Below are positions 27,624 through 36,310 of a stretch of DNA of 41,288 bases, piece after piece (position 1 is the stretch's first letter; the number at the start of each line of letters is the position of its first letter). Made by a program: the position numbers and the translations under genes. The DNA comes from an uncultured Erysipelotrichaceae bacterium (GTDB lineage: Bacteria; Bacillota_I; Bacilli_A; RF39; UBA660): the NCBI GenBank assembly GCA_948444795.1, contig CAOJUX010000008.1, positions 1 through 41,288 on the forward strand, in the 5' to 3' direction. The notes beneath the pieces were generated by a model. That model was given only the letters and a program-made list of their open reading frames with translations, had not been told where the DNA came from and searched no databases.

Positions 27624-27992
27624 ATGGGATATAAAATTATAAGAAATGAAAATGCTAGTCATTTTAATAAAAATGGAGTAGATTTTACAGGATATGAAGA
27701 TTTTGGGATGGATCTTGGTATTGTTATTGAAAACGTAGAAAAGGGTCATTTTGAAGAATTTGTCCATGAAAAGAGTACGTTTATTTATATATTTTTAGAA
27801 GGAAAAGGGGTATTTGTTTTAAATGATGAGGAGGTAAGTGTTAAAGCTGGTGATATTCTTATAATAGAACCAGGTACTAGAATATATTATTATGGTAGTT
27901 TAAAGCAAATTTTAATTACTTCACCAAAATGGGATGCTGCTTACGAAAGACATATCAGAATACTAGCGGAAGATGAATTAAGAAATTTATGA
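27624..27992 (+). CDS. Cupin-domain protein
   Basis: A 122-residue single-cupin protein. The beta-barrel motifs are visible as FVHEKSTFIYIFLEGKGVFVLNDEEVSVKAGDILIIEPGTRIYYYG. The usual metal ligands of motif 1 (HxH...E) are only partly present (His in FVHEKST, Glu in FLEGKG) and motif 2 has Tyr in place of His, so metal binding and catalysis are doubtful; it may be a sugar- or ligand-binding cupin. AAAGGTGG precedes the ATG. Its stop overlaps the start of the Cys-rich protein (ATGA), so the two are coupled. Confidence 0.82.
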   Translation: MGYKIIRNENASHFNKNGVDFTGYEDFGMDLGIVIENVEKGHFEEFVHEKSTFIYIFLEGKGVFVLNDEEVSVKAGDILIIEPGTRIYYYGSLKQILITSPKWDAAYERHIRILAEDELRNL

Positions 27993-28558
27993 CTATAAAA
28001 ATTAGCAAAGATAAAATAAAAAATTTTTATTTACTATTACCATTTTATAAATGTTTTTTGTTTAAATTATTTTCTTTTCAAACAGATTCTTTAGATGAAC
28101 AAGTTAATATTATTATTAATGCATTAAATATTAAGTCTAGAAAATTGCGAATAACTTATATATATGATAAAGCTTGTAAAATTATTGATAATAATAATTA
28201 TGGTAAAAATATATGTGGCTTTAAAAATTGTAAATGTTATGTGCAAAGAAAATATAAAAAGCAACAAATATATGGTTGTTGCCGAAAATGTGTTTATGTT
28301 ACTGATAATGGATGCCCTTCTTCTAATTTAGCATGTAAATTATTTAATTGCTCTGAAGTTTATAATAGATGCAAAGTTACTACATATAAAGATTTAAAAA
28401 TATTAAAAGCGCTTAGCTTAAGAGGGAGATTTATTGTAAAATCAGACTATTTTTCTTTAAGAGAGGATGTTTTAAAAGATTTATATTCATATAGTATATT
28501 ATATTCTACCTTTAGAATAGTTTATAGATTATTTAAAAATTTAATATTGAAAAAATAA
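27989..28558 (+). CDS. Cys-rich hypothetical protein
   Basis: A 189-residue protein with twelve Cys packed between about residues 64 and 128 (CGFKNCKCYV, YGCCRKCVYVTDNGC, LACKLFNCSEVYNRC). The pattern suggests one or two metal or Fe-S sites rather than disulfides, since no signal peptide is present. The family is unknown to me; similar CxxGxC/GCC patterns occur in uncharacterised Firmicutes proteins. The C-terminal part is basic and helical. It overlaps the cupin stop by 4 bases and converges on the chaperonin-like gene with 1 base between. Confidence 0.65.
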   Translation: MTIKISKDKIKNFYLLLPFYKCFLFKLFSFQTDSLDEQVNIIINALNIKSRKLRITYIYDKACKIIDNNNYGKNICGFKNCKCYVQRKYKKQQIYGCCRKCVYVTDNGCPSSNLACKLFNCSEVYNRCKVTTYKDLKILKALSLRGRFIVKSDYFSLREDVLKDLYSYSILYSTFRIVYRLFKNLILKK

Positions 28559-28559
28559 T

Positions 28560-30056
28560 TTATAGTATATTGGAATCATCATAATTTATATTTTTATATT
28601 CATTAATAATTAAACTATTTGTAGTAAGTAACATACTAGCAATACTAATTGCGTTTTTAAATTCTTCAATAACAGCCAACGTAGGATCTAAAATATGGTT
28701 ACAATTAATAAATTTTTCATTTTTAACATCGTAAACAATATTATAATTTTCTTCAATAATTTTATTTTTAATTTCTAAAATATTGTTTCCAGAATTATAA
28801 ATAATTTGGTCAAAAACTGTATCTAGAATATTATAAATAATTTCATCGCCATTTGTTTCGATTTTAAATTGTTTTTTGAGTTTTAATAAGCTTATTCCAG
28901 ATCCTATTAAAACTCCATTTTTGGCAATATTAATGGCTTTTAGAGCATCTTGATAACGCATTAATGCTTCTCTTTTTTCAACAGTTGTATTGCCTCCAAT
29001 TTTAATAGTAGCAAGTCCGTTTTGGAGCATACTTATTCGTTCATTTTTATTAAATTCATTATTATCTTTAATTGTCTTTATTCTATTAGTTATATTTTCA
29101 TTTTTTTTGTAACAAATTATAGTTTCATTTTTACAAATTTTTATATTTTCAATTTCGCCTAACCAGTAATTATTAATATTATAACTATTAGAAATTGCTT
29201 TTATATCGTCTAAAAAATATTTTTGGTTTTCACCATAATGAGGATTTTTTAATAAAATAATATTTATTTTATTTTCTAAATATAAAGATAAAAAATTATT
29301 AATAATGTCATCACTATAATCTTTGGCAATAATAATTAATTTTTGATTGTTATTAATTATTTTGTTTAGTAAATAACTAATATCTTCTAAATTATCAATT
29401 GTGGATTTAGTTAATAGTATTTTTGCATTCTTAAAATTTATTATATTTTCTTTGAAAAAATAATCAGATGCGATTATAGTTTCAAATTTATAACCTTTAT
29501 AAAAAATAGTTTCTGTAAATTCATTTTCATTTTCTTCTAAAGTTATGCCGTCAATGTTTTTAATTTTAAAATATGTATTGCTTATTATATTTCCAATGTT
29601 TTTACTATTCGAAGAAATCATTGCAATAATTTTTAAATCTTGTTTTTTAGGTTTAAAGCTTAAAGATTTAATTTCTTTTATTAATTTATTTAAAGAAACA
29701 TTTAGTTCTTTTTTTAACATAATTGGATTTATTCCCTCATTAATATATTTTCTTCCTTCGTTATAAATATTTTTTAATAATAATAAAGTAGTTGTAGTGC
29801 CATCTCCAATTATATCATCAGTTTTTACTGAAGAAGTTTTAACAATTTCAAAAATAGTATTTATTATTTCATCTTCACTTTCAATATTTTGAGCAATGGT
29901 TACACCATCATTAGTTATAAAAGGACTACAAGCTGAGTGATCAATTATTACGTTTTGACCTTTGGGACCTAAAGTTCCTATAACTGTGTCACATAGAGTA
30001 TTTACGGCTTCATTTATTTTATTTATTAAATTTTTTTCATTGATAATTTTTTTCAT
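28560..30056 (-). CDS. Divergent GroEL-like chaperonin in a DNA-repair-type operon
   Basis: A 498-residue group I chaperonin relative. ATP-site motifs are kept: TLGPKGQNV, NDGVTIA, GDGTTTT (Asp87 equivalent) and YQDALKA (Asp398 equivalent), so ATPase activity is likely. The apical domain (about 180-350) is very divergent and Asn/Ile-rich, the protein is about 45 residues shorter than E. coli GroEL, and the C terminus lacks the Gly-Gly-Met tail. No groES gene is adjacent. Its ATG overlaps the TGA of the DUF4130 gene (ATGA), and that gene overlaps the radical SAM gene. It may be a specialised chaperonin for these partners or the organism's only GroEL. Confidence 0.85.
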   Translation of the reverse strand: MKKIINEKNLINKINEAVNTLCDTVIGTLGPKGQNVIIDHSACSPFITNDGVTIAQNIESEDEIINTIFEIVKTSSVKTDDIIGDGTTTTLLLLKNIYNEGRKYINEGINPIMLKKELNVSLNKLIKEIKSLSFKPKKQDLKIIAMISSNSKNIGNIISNTYFKIKNIDGITLEENENEFTETIFYKGYKFETIIASDYFFKENIINFKNAKILLTKSTIDNLEDISYLLNKIINNNQKLIIIAKDYSDDIINNFLSLYLENKINIILLKNPHYGENQKYFLDDIKAISNSYNINNYWLGEIENIKICKNETIICYKKNENITNRIKTIKDNNEFNKNERISMLQNGLATIKIGGNTTVEKREALMRYQDALKAINIAKNGVLIGSGISLLKLKKQFKIETNGDEIIYNILDTVFDQIIYNSGNNILEIKNKIIEENYNIVYDVKNEKFINCNHILDPTLAVIEEFKNAISIASMLLTTNSLIINEYKNINYDDSNIL

Positions 30057-30796
30057 AGTTCACTTTCCATTTCTGTTATATTTTTCCAATATTTTTTTGG
30101 CATATTGTTCATTCTTAGTTTTTCATTTTTTCTTTCTTTTATAGTAATATTTTCATAAAATGTTTTCCAAATAGCTTTTATTTTATCTTCATCTTTACTG
30201 ATGTTTTTTTTGGTTTTTATATTTTTATCAGAGATATAATATAATTTATTTTTATCATAAATGCATATTATGTGATTATTAGTGTCATGAATTATAAAAT
30301 ATTCAGAACTTAATCTATTTTTGAAATGATGAGCAAGCAGAAATATTATTTTGTTTTCTGGAGTAATTATAGCACTATAAATATGATTTTCTAATTCTTG
30401 AAATCTAGTAAATTCTTTAAATTTATGATTTTCATTACAAACTTTTTTATTAATTTTAAGAGCAAGATTTACACATTTTAAATTTAAGTGATATCTAGTT
30501 TTATCTTGATATTTAATAGCATTTAAAATAAAGTAAAATATTATATTTTCTTTATTTTCGTTATGTGATAAAAATACATGAAAAATAATACTAAAATTTT
30601 GATGCCCAATCTTTTTTTTGAAATAATTTATAATATTAACATTATCCTCTAATTTTAAATTAATTATGTTATCAAATAAATTAGGAGTATAACTAGCTTC
30701 TTTAATTTGTATATTATTAACTTTATGTTCTGTTAAATTTTTAATTAATAGTAAAAGATTTTTAAATTTTCCATTATAAATATAAATATTATTCAT
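30053..30796 (-). CDS. DUF4130 / TIGR03915-type putative DNA repair partner protein
   Basis: A 247-residue protein that matches the family always found beside the TIGR03916-type radical SAM protein. Key segments are FKEFTRFQELENHIYSAIITPENKIIFLLAHHF, FIIHDTNNHIICIYD and the late KLRMNNMPKKYWKNITEM, a variant of the conserved RxMPKxYW motif. No membrane part. The function is unproven; a role in repairing or modifying DNA with the radical SAM enzyme is assumed from pairing. The start is ATG 30796 inside the end of the radical SAM gene (8-base overlap), with no own ribosome site, so it depends on coupling. Confidence 0.85.
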   Translation of the reverse strand: MNNIYIYNGKFKNLLLLIKNLTEHKVNNIQIKEASYTPNLFDNIINLKLEDNVNIINYFKKKIGHQNFSIIFHVFLSHNENKENIIFYFILNAIKYQDKTRYHLNLKCVNLALKINKKVCNENHKFKEFTRFQELENHIYSAIITPENKIIFLLAHHFKNRLSSEYFIIHDTNNHIICIYDKNKLYYISDKNIKTKKNISKDEDKIKAIWKTFYENITIKERKNEKLRMNNMPKKYWKNITEMESEL

Positions 30797-32006
30797 TTTC
30801 AAATAAAGAAAGTTGTTTTCTTGATATAATTAATTTTTCTTGATCTTCTACTATTAGATTTTTTTCTATAAACTTTTTATTAAATAGGGATGAATTTATA
30901 AAATATTTTTCATTACATGTAATAAAATATTTCGCTCTTTTTAATATTACTCCAATGTTTTTTAAATCTGTGAAATTTAGTCGATAAATTTTTCGAGCAG
31001 TAATTATTCTTTTGGCTGATTTTATTCCTATTCCGGGTATTTTTAATAAATCATTATAAGAGCATCTATTTATTTCTTTAGGATATTCATCTAAATGTCT
31101 TAAGGCATAATCAGCTTTGGGATCTAGTAATAAATTAAAATTAGGATTTGTTTTATCTAATAAATCATTGACTTTAAAATTGTAATATCTTAATAGAAAA
31201 TCAGTTTGGTATAAACGATGTTCTCTTTTTAAAGGTGGCATGTTAATTACTGGTAAATATTTATCATGATTTACAGGAACATAAGCAGAATAGTAAACTC
31301 TTTTTAAATTTTTTGTTTTATATAATACTTCACTTTTATTCATTATTTCTAAATCAGTTTCTTTTAAGGCACCAATGATCATTTGAGTACTTTGACCAGC
31401 TGGCACAAATTTTCTACTTTTATTATTTTTTATATAGGTCATAATATTATTAATAGAATCTTCATTTTTATTAGGCGCAAGTAATTTTAAACCATTACTA
31501 GTTGGAAGTTCAATATTAGTGCTCATTCTATCTACAAGATTGCCTAATTTTTTTATTAAAACTTCGCTTGCACCAGGAATAGCTTTAGCATGAATGTATC
31601 CATTAAAATGGTAGTTTTCTCTTAACATTTTGATAGTTTCTATTAATAAATTCATTGTATAGTCTGGATTTTTAATGATTCCTGAACTTAAAAATAGTCC
31701 TTCTATATAATTTCTTTTATAAAAATTAATAGTTATTTCACATATTTCTTTTGGAGAAAGAATAGTTCTTTTTATGTTATTTGATTTGCGGTTTATACAA
31801 TATTTACAATCAAAAATACAACAATTAGTCATTAAAATTTTTAAGAGAGAAATACATCTTCCATCACTAGAAAAAGAATGACATATTCCTGAAAAGGCGG
31901 CTGATCCTATACCTTTGTTATTTTTTCTATTGCTTCCACTTGATGCACAAGAAACATCGTATTTGGCACTACTTGCTAAAATTTTTATTTTTTCTTGAAT
32001 ATCCAT
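30789..32006 (-). CDS. Radical SAM protein, putative DNA modification/repair type (TIGR03916)
   Basis: A 405-residue iron-sulfur enzyme. The 4Fe-4S site is CIFDCKYC (CxxxCxxC, about residues 62-69), preceded by the family hallmark KYDVSCASSGSNR...GICHSFSSDGRCISLLK. A helix-hairpin-helix DNA-binding motif, LLKIPGIGIKSAKRIITARK, lies near residue 320-340. The combination with DUF4130 is known across Firmicutes and thought to act on DNA damage or modification, though no reaction is proven. AAAGGTGAAG precedes ATG 32006; a GTG three codons earlier overlaps it. First gene of the three-gene operon, with its own promoter. Confidence 0.92.
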   Translation of the reverse strand: MDIQEKIKILASSAKYDVSCASSGSNRKNNKGIGSAAFSGICHSFSSDGRCISLLKILMTNCCIFDCKYCINRKSNNIKRTILSPKEICEITINFYKRNYIEGLFLSSGIIKNPDYTMNLLIETIKMLRENYHFNGYIHAKAIPGASEVLIKKLGNLVDRMSTNIELPTSNGLKLLAPNKNEDSINNIMTYIKNNKSRKFVPAGQSTQMIIGALKETDLEIMNKSEVLYKTKNLKRVYYSAYVPVNHDKYLPVINMPPLKREHRLYQTDFLLRYYNFKVNDLLDKTNPNFNLLLDPKADYALRHLDEYPKEINRCSYNDLLKIPGIGIKSAKRIITARKIYRLNFTDLKNIGVILKRAKYFITCNEKYFINSSLFNKKFIEKNLIVEDQEKLIISRKQLSLFENE

Positions 32007-32023
32007 TTTCTTCACCTTTTTTA

Positions 32024-32052
32024 ATTATATAATAAAGATAGAAGAAAAGCAA
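32024..32052 (-). promoter_or_regulatory. Promoter of the radical SAM-DUF4130-GroEL-like operon
   Basis: On the minus strand TTGCTT (complement 32047-32052), 17-base spacer, TATAAT (complement 32024-32029), ending 18 bases before the ATG. A small palindrome CCAA-TTT-TTGG lies just upstream (about 32067-32077). Confidence 0.65.
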
Positions 32053-32096
32053 ACTAATATTCGCGTCCAATTTTTGGCATAAAATAAAATTTTAAA

Positions 32097-32579
32097 TTAT
32101 ATCAAATTTTCTTCAATTAGATAATCTTCCAAATATTTATTTTGGGGTAAAATTATTGTTTTGTAATTATATTTAAGTTTGCTCCAATTTTCTAAATCTG
32201 TAATAGCAAGTTTTATAAACATTTCATTATTACCTCTTTTTTTATATCTTAAAATTAATTCTGACTTACTATCAATGCTTGGCATAATAAATACAAATTT
32301 TATTTTTTCTTTTATTAAAATATCACGTATTTCTAAATCTGCAGGTACAAATATAATTTTGTCTTCTTTTATTATTTCTTTCAAAGCTAATAAATAATTA
32401 TTAGGATACTCCTCATTTTTTTATCTATTGCGGGTCGCTTTTTTTCTTTCTTGTTCTTCAATAGTCTTACCATACTTCTTATATTTAAATTGGATTATAT
32501 CAAAGTCAATGATATTTTTATACTTTTTTGATAGATACGTTTTTCCTAAACCAGCAAATGCACATATAATTATTGACAT
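32097..32579 (-). pseudogene. P-loop kinase-like protein interrupted by in-frame TAA
   Basis: From ATG (complement 32577-32579), with AAGGAGAG upstream, the frame reads MSIIICAFAGLGKTYLSKKY. AFAGLGKT is a Walker A loop followed by IIDFD. After ATRNR a TAA (complement 32421-32423) interrupts, and the same frame continues KNEEYPNNYLLALKEIIKEDKIIFVPADLEIRDIL to a proper end (YLEDYLIEENLI). The whole is 160 codons and resembles small P-loop kinase-like proteins of gut Firmicutes and their phages, of unknown substrate. The downstream 95-residue piece alone lacks the P-loop. Likely a nonsense pseudogene. Confidence 0.8.
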
Positions 32580-32630
32580 TTATAGACATCTCTCCTTTTA
32601 ATAATAAATAATAAAAGCTATTTTATTTTT

Positions 32631-33461
32631 TTAAATTGACCATATTGAAACTTTTAAACTTGGAAAAAATAGCTTATGAATTTCTTTTTCTAAACTAATA
32701 AGTAATTTTATTTCATAATCAGAAAGTTTATATTTTTTTCGAACAGTTGTAAATATTTCTTTATAATTTGATAGAGATTCATAAATATTTAATATTTCAA
32801 AATCTGTATCTCCATTCAAAATGAGAAATAAAAGCTTTTTAATAGTACTATCTAAAAAATCTATATTGTCTATAAATTTCATACTTGTAAGTAGATTGTG
32901 ATTAGGATTATCATATATAGTAGCTAAATTACTAATATAATTAAATTCTTCATTAGTAATATTTTGTAATTCAAAGCTTTTTGGATTGTACTTTATAATT
33001 AATTTTCTAAAATCAAAAATATCTTCATTTTTTTGATCTAAACATTTTAATCTTTTATAAAGTATTTGTTCGAATTTTAGTAAATAAGGGTCATAATAAC
33101 CTAAAAAATCTTTAGAAAATTTAATGAATTCTTTTTTATCTTGGGGATTTTTAGAAGATATTTTATAATATTTTTTAAAAATTAATAGATTAGGGTCAAT
33201 AGCCATAATGAAGAAAAGAATTTTAGTATCTATAATATCAGTTCTATTTGAAAAATCACTTATTTTATATGAAATACTTCTCTTAATTGCACTAGTATAT
33301 TTTATTAATTTATTATCAATTTCTGAGTAATGACTCGCATTTTTTGTTATTGTTTCTAAATCTTCTCTTGAAATATTACTAAAGTTATAAAAATTAATAT
33401 TGTTTTTTATATACAAACGATTTTGTAATTCTTTAATATTTGAAATATTGATTTGTTTCAT
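32631..33461 (-). CDS. Hypothetical helical protein
   Basis: A 276-residue soluble protein, not recognised. It is rich in Lys, Ile, Asn and Phe and mostly predicted helical (REDLETITKNASHYSEIDNKLIKYTSAIKRSI, KKEFIKFSKDFLGYYDPYLLKFEQILYKRLK, YKLSDYEIKLLISLEKEIHKLF). No signal peptide, metal motif or nucleotide motif. AAGGTGATTAA precedes the ATG and TATAAT lies a little upstream (about 33480-33485 on the minus strand), so it is a stand-alone gene. It is upstream of the kinase-like pseudogene on the same strand. Confidence 0.65.
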   Translation of the reverse strand: MKQINISNIKELQNRLYIKNNINFYNFSNISREDLETITKNASHYSEIDNKLIKYTSAIKRSISYKISDFSNRTDIIDTKILFFIMAIDPNLLIFKKYYKISSKNPQDKKEFIKFSKDFLGYYDPYLLKFEQILYKRLKCLDQKNEDIFDFRKLIIKYNPKSFELQNITNEEFNYISNLATIYDNPNHNLLTSMKFIDNIDFLDSTIKKLLFLILNGDTDFEILNIYESLSNYKEIFTTVRKKYKLSDYEIKLLISLEKEIHKLFFPSLKVSIWSI

Positions 33462-33560
33462 TTAATCACCTTGGCGTTATTATACTATTTTTATTTCAAA
33501 TATCAAGTTTCTTTTAATGAAAATTATGTTATAATCTTGAATAGAAAATAATGTGATAAA

Positions 33561-33821
33561 ATGGATATAGAAAAAATAATTAATGATACAATTAATAGAA
33601 ATAGTTTAGTCAAAGTAAATAATAAGATATATTTAAAAAAATATCAGATAGAAGTATTAGAAATGTGTCATATTGATTATAGAAATGCATCGAGTGTTAA
33701 AGAAATATTATTTTTAATAGAAGAAGCTATAGAATATGATAATGAGATTAATAATGAATTACTTGAGGATGTTGCATCATCTTTACAAGAATTTGATTAT
33801 TATAATAATACTAATAAGTAA
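33561..33821 (+). CDS. Small hypothetical protein
   Basis: An 86-residue, acidic, mostly helical protein of unknown family. The middle holds a strand-like basic part (LVKVNNKIYLKKYQIEVLEM) and then helices (SSVKEILFLIEEAIEY, NELLEDVASSLQEFDYY). It is cytosolic. GTGAT is a weak ribosome site about 4 bases from the ATG; TATAAT lies about 27 bases upstream. It stands alone before the SDR gene, which has its own promoter. Confidence 0.6.
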   Translation: MDIEKIINDTINRNSLVKVNNKIYLKKYQIEVLEMCHIDYRNASSVKEILFLIEEAIEYDNEINNELLEDVASSLQEFDYYNNTNK

Positions 33822-33841
33822 TTTATTTTTAAAAATATATA

Positions 33842-33850
33842 TGGTAAAAT
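33842..33850 (+). promoter_or_regulatory. Extended -10 promoter for the SDR operon
   Basis: TGGTAAAAT lies 26 bases before the SDR ATG; AAAGGCGTGATATT provides the ribosome site. No good -35. Confidence 0.5.
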
Positions 33851-33876
33851 AGCTTTATTAAAAAAGGCGTGATATT

Positions 33877-34614
33877 ATGGATAAAGAAGTAGTATTAGTA
33901 ACTGGTTCATCTAGGGGACTTGGAAAAAGTATTATAGAAAAATTTGCTTCAAAAGGCTATAATGTAGTTATTAATTATAATCAAAGTAAAGATAAGGCTT
34001 TAGAACTTGAAAAACAAGTAAAAAGTAATTATGAAGTAGATGCATTAGTTATTAAAGCAAATATTTCGAATGAAGATGAAGTTAAATTAATGGTAGATAA
34101 AATAATAAAAAGATTTGGGCATATTGATTGTTTGGTTAATAATGCTGGTATTGCAATTGATACTTTAGTCGAGGATAAGACTTATGATAACTTTATAAAA
34201 ACTTTAAGTGTTAATCTAGTAGGTGCTTTTTTAGTTTCAAGAGAAGTTGCAAAATATATGATGATGCAAAAAAAAGGGTGTATAATAAACATTTCATCTA
34301 CTAATGGTATTGATACTAATTACCCTTATAGTCTTGATTATGATGCCTCAAAAGCTGGATTAATTTCACTTTCTAATAACTTAGCTTTAGAATATGCTCC
34401 TTTTATAAGAGTAAATACTATTGCGCCTGGTTGGATTAATACTGATATGAATAAAGAACTTGATGAAGATTATATAAAAGAGGAATGCTCTCATATTCTG
34501 CTTAATAGGTTTGCAGAACCTTTAGAGATAGCAAATGTAGCTGTTTTTTTGGCAAGTAAAGAAGCAAGCTATATAAATAAATCAGTTATTAGAGTAGATG
34601 GAGGATTTAAGTAA
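33877..34614 (+). CDS. Short-chain dehydrogenase/reductase, FabG-like
   Basis: A 245-residue SDR enzyme. Cofactor loop VTGSSRGLGKS (TGxxxGxG), NNAGIA in strand 4, catalytic Ser in NISSTNG, YxxxK in YDASKAG, and PGWINTDMN after the active site. The Arg/Asn after strand 2 (NYNQSKDKA) fits NADPH use. 3-oxoacyl-ACP reductase activity is possible, but no fatty-acid gene is adjacent, so a different ketone substrate is equally likely. Its stop shares one base with the ATG of the following small gene, so the genes from here to the pseudouridine synthases likely form one transcript. Confidence 0.88.
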   Translation: MDKEVVLVTGSSRGLGKSIIEKFASKGYNVVINYNQSKDKALELEKQVKSNYEVDALVIKANISNEDEVKLMVDKIIKRFGHIDCLVNNAGIAIDTLVEDKTYDNFIKTLSVNLVGAFLVSREVAKYMMMQKKGCIINISSTNGIDTNYPYSLDYDASKAGLISLSNNLALEYAPFIRVNTIAPGWINTDMNKELDEDYIKEECSHILLNRFAEPLEIANVAVFLASKEASYINKSVIRVDGGFK

Positions 34615-35047
34615 TGGATAGAGAATTAATTATAGTACCAAATAAGGATATATTAGATGTCCCACCAGTATTTAAAAAGCTAAAAAAAGGAGAACATCAT
34701 TCAGAAGAAGCTTTAAATTTTTTACATCAAAATAATATTTTAAGAGAAAATGAAATTAGTGGTTATCCCCCTAAATTAGTAGCGGGGGGGGGTCTATAGT
34801 TTTATGTTTAGATGATAAAGATAATTTTAATATTGTTTATTTGCCAGATAAAATAAATAAGGATCAGTATGACTGGTTAATTTTAAGAAAACAATTTTTT
34901 GAAGAATTAAAATATTCTTTGATATTAGAAATTGTTGATGAAAATAGCAAAAGTATTTTTAGTTATCATGCTAGTAATGTTGATGAAGTATTATGTGAAA
35001 AATCCTTAGAATGTTTACATAATGATGAAATAGATAAAAGAAGGTAA
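34614..35047 (+). pseudogene. Unknown small protein put out of frame by a G9 tract
   Basis: The frame from ATG 34614 runs 61 codons to KLVAGGGL and TAG. The cause is a run of nine G (34784-34792). With ten or seven G the frame would go on as SIVLCLDDKDNFNIVYLPDKINKDQYDWLILRKQFF and end at 35047, giving about 144 residues that flow into the next gene 3 bases later. The protein is unknown: soluble, with a DDKDNFNIVYLP strand pair and an acidic helical end. A G run in such AT-rich DNA is the form of a slipped-strand contingency switch. Alternatively an indel error or a decayed gene. Confidence 0.75.
34784..34792. repeat. G9 homopolymer tract in a coding frame
   Basis: Nine consecutive G following GTAGC, the longest G/C homopolymer I see in the window; other G runs reach about six. 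Its length decides whether the surrounding gene is in frame. Confidence 0.9.
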
Positions 35048-35050
35048 AAT

Positions 35051-36310
35051 ATGTATGATTTTATAAGAAATGAAAAATTAATTAATTTAAGTTATGAAAT
35101 AGAAAAAGATATAAAAGAAATATTTAAGAAAATAGATGAAATAGAAAGTAAAAATTCTTTAAAAGTTTTAAAAGCGTTTCAAACTAATAATATTACAGAA
35201 ACATGTTTTAATGGCACTACTGGGTATGGTTATAATGATGTAGGAAGAGATGCTATTGAAGGGGTTTTTAAAGATATTTTTAAAACAGAGGCAGCGTTAG
35301 TAAGAAGTCAAATGATAAGTGGTTCTCACGCTTTATCAACTTGTTTTTTTGCTCTTTTAAGACCAAATGATATACTTCTTTCTATCTCTGGCCTTCCTTA
35401 TGATACTTTACATGAAGTTATTGGAATAAAAGAAAATGATAGTAGTTTAAAGAGTTTTGGAATTAAATATGAGCAAATTAATTTAATAAATGATGATTTT
35501 GATTATGAAAAAATAGAAAATTATTTAAAAAAGACAAAAGTTAAAGTTATAGAAATTCAAAGAAGTAAAGGGTATTCTACTAGAAAAAGTATTTCTTTAG
35601 AAAAAGTAGAAAAGGTCATAAAACTTATTAAAAATATTGATAAAGATATTCTTGTGATGATTGATAATTGTTATTGTGAATTTGTTGATATAATAGAGCC
35701 TAGTGAAATAGGAGCAGATATTGTAGTTGGATCTTTAATAAAAAATTTAGGTGGAGGTATAGCTCCTAATGGAGCTTATATAGTTGGAAAGAAAAAATTA
35801 ATAAAATTATGTGGAGAGGCTCTTACATTACCTGGAGAAGGATTAGAAGTTGGACCAACTCTTGGTATTAATAGAAGTATTTTACAAGGGATTTTTTTAG
35901 CACCTAGTGTAGTAGCTAGTAGTTTAAAAACTGCAGTTTTTACTAGTCGAATATTAGAAAAATTAGGATATAAAGTTGAACCATTATATAATGAAAAAAG
36001 AGTTGATATTGTTCAAAATATTATTTTTGAAAATAAAAGTGATTTAATAAGATATGTTCAAGGTATTCAATTAGGATCACCAATTGATTCTTCCTTTTTG
36101 CCTATTCCAAGTCCTATGCCTGGGTATGATGATGAAGTAATTATGGCAAGCGGTTCTTTTACCCAAGGTAGTAGTATTGAACTTTCTTGCGATGGCCCTT
36201 TACGTACACCTTTTATTGCGTATCAACAAGGGGGACTTACCTTTAATTATGGGAAATTTGGCGTTTTAAAAGCAATAGATTTTATGTTAGAAGGCAAAAG
36301 TGATGATTAA
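35051..36310 (+). CDS. Aluminium-resistance / methionine gamma-lyase-like PLP enzyme
   Basis: A 419-residue fold-type I PLP enzyme of the Alum_res/YnbB family (cystathionine beta-lyase-like). Segments: TTGYGYNDVGRDAIEGVF, ALVRSQMISGSHALS, the Asp binding PLP in VMIDNCYCEFVD, the Schiff-base Lys in VGSLIKNLGGGIAPNG, and the C-terminal SGSFTQGSSIELSCDGPLR...YQQGGLT. Members are often annotated methionine gamma-lyase, cleaving sulfur amino acids, but the physiological role is unproven. Length and motifs are complete. It begins 3 bases after the G-tract gene and overlaps the GNAT gene start by 8 bases. Confidence 0.9.
   Translation: MYDFIRNEKLINLSYEIEKDIKEIFKKIDEIESKNSLKVLKAFQTNNITETCFNGTTGYGYNDVGRDAIEGVFKDIFKTEAALVRSQMISGSHALSTCFFALLRPNDILLSISGLPYDTLHEVIGIKENDSSLKSFGIKYEQINLINDDFDYEKIENYLKKTKVKVIEIQRSKGYSTRKSISLEKVEKVIKLIKNIDKDILVMIDNCYCEFVDIIEPSEIGADIVVGSLIKNLGGGIAPNGAYIVGKKKLIKLCGEALTLPGEGLEVGPTLGINRSILQGIFLAPSVVASSLKTAVFTSRILEKLGYKVEPLYNEKRVDIVQNIIFENKSDLIRYVQGIQLGSPIDSSFLPIPSPMPGYDDEVIMASGSFTQGSSIELSCDGPLRTPFIAYQQGGLTFNYGKFGVLKAIDFMLEGKSDD

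Noticed and set aside
29545-30144. Plus-strand hydrophobic frames inside the chaperonin and DUF4130 genes
   Set aside because: Shadows of the minus-strand genes: hydrophobic content comes from reverse-complemented Lys/Asn codons, with no ribosome sites.
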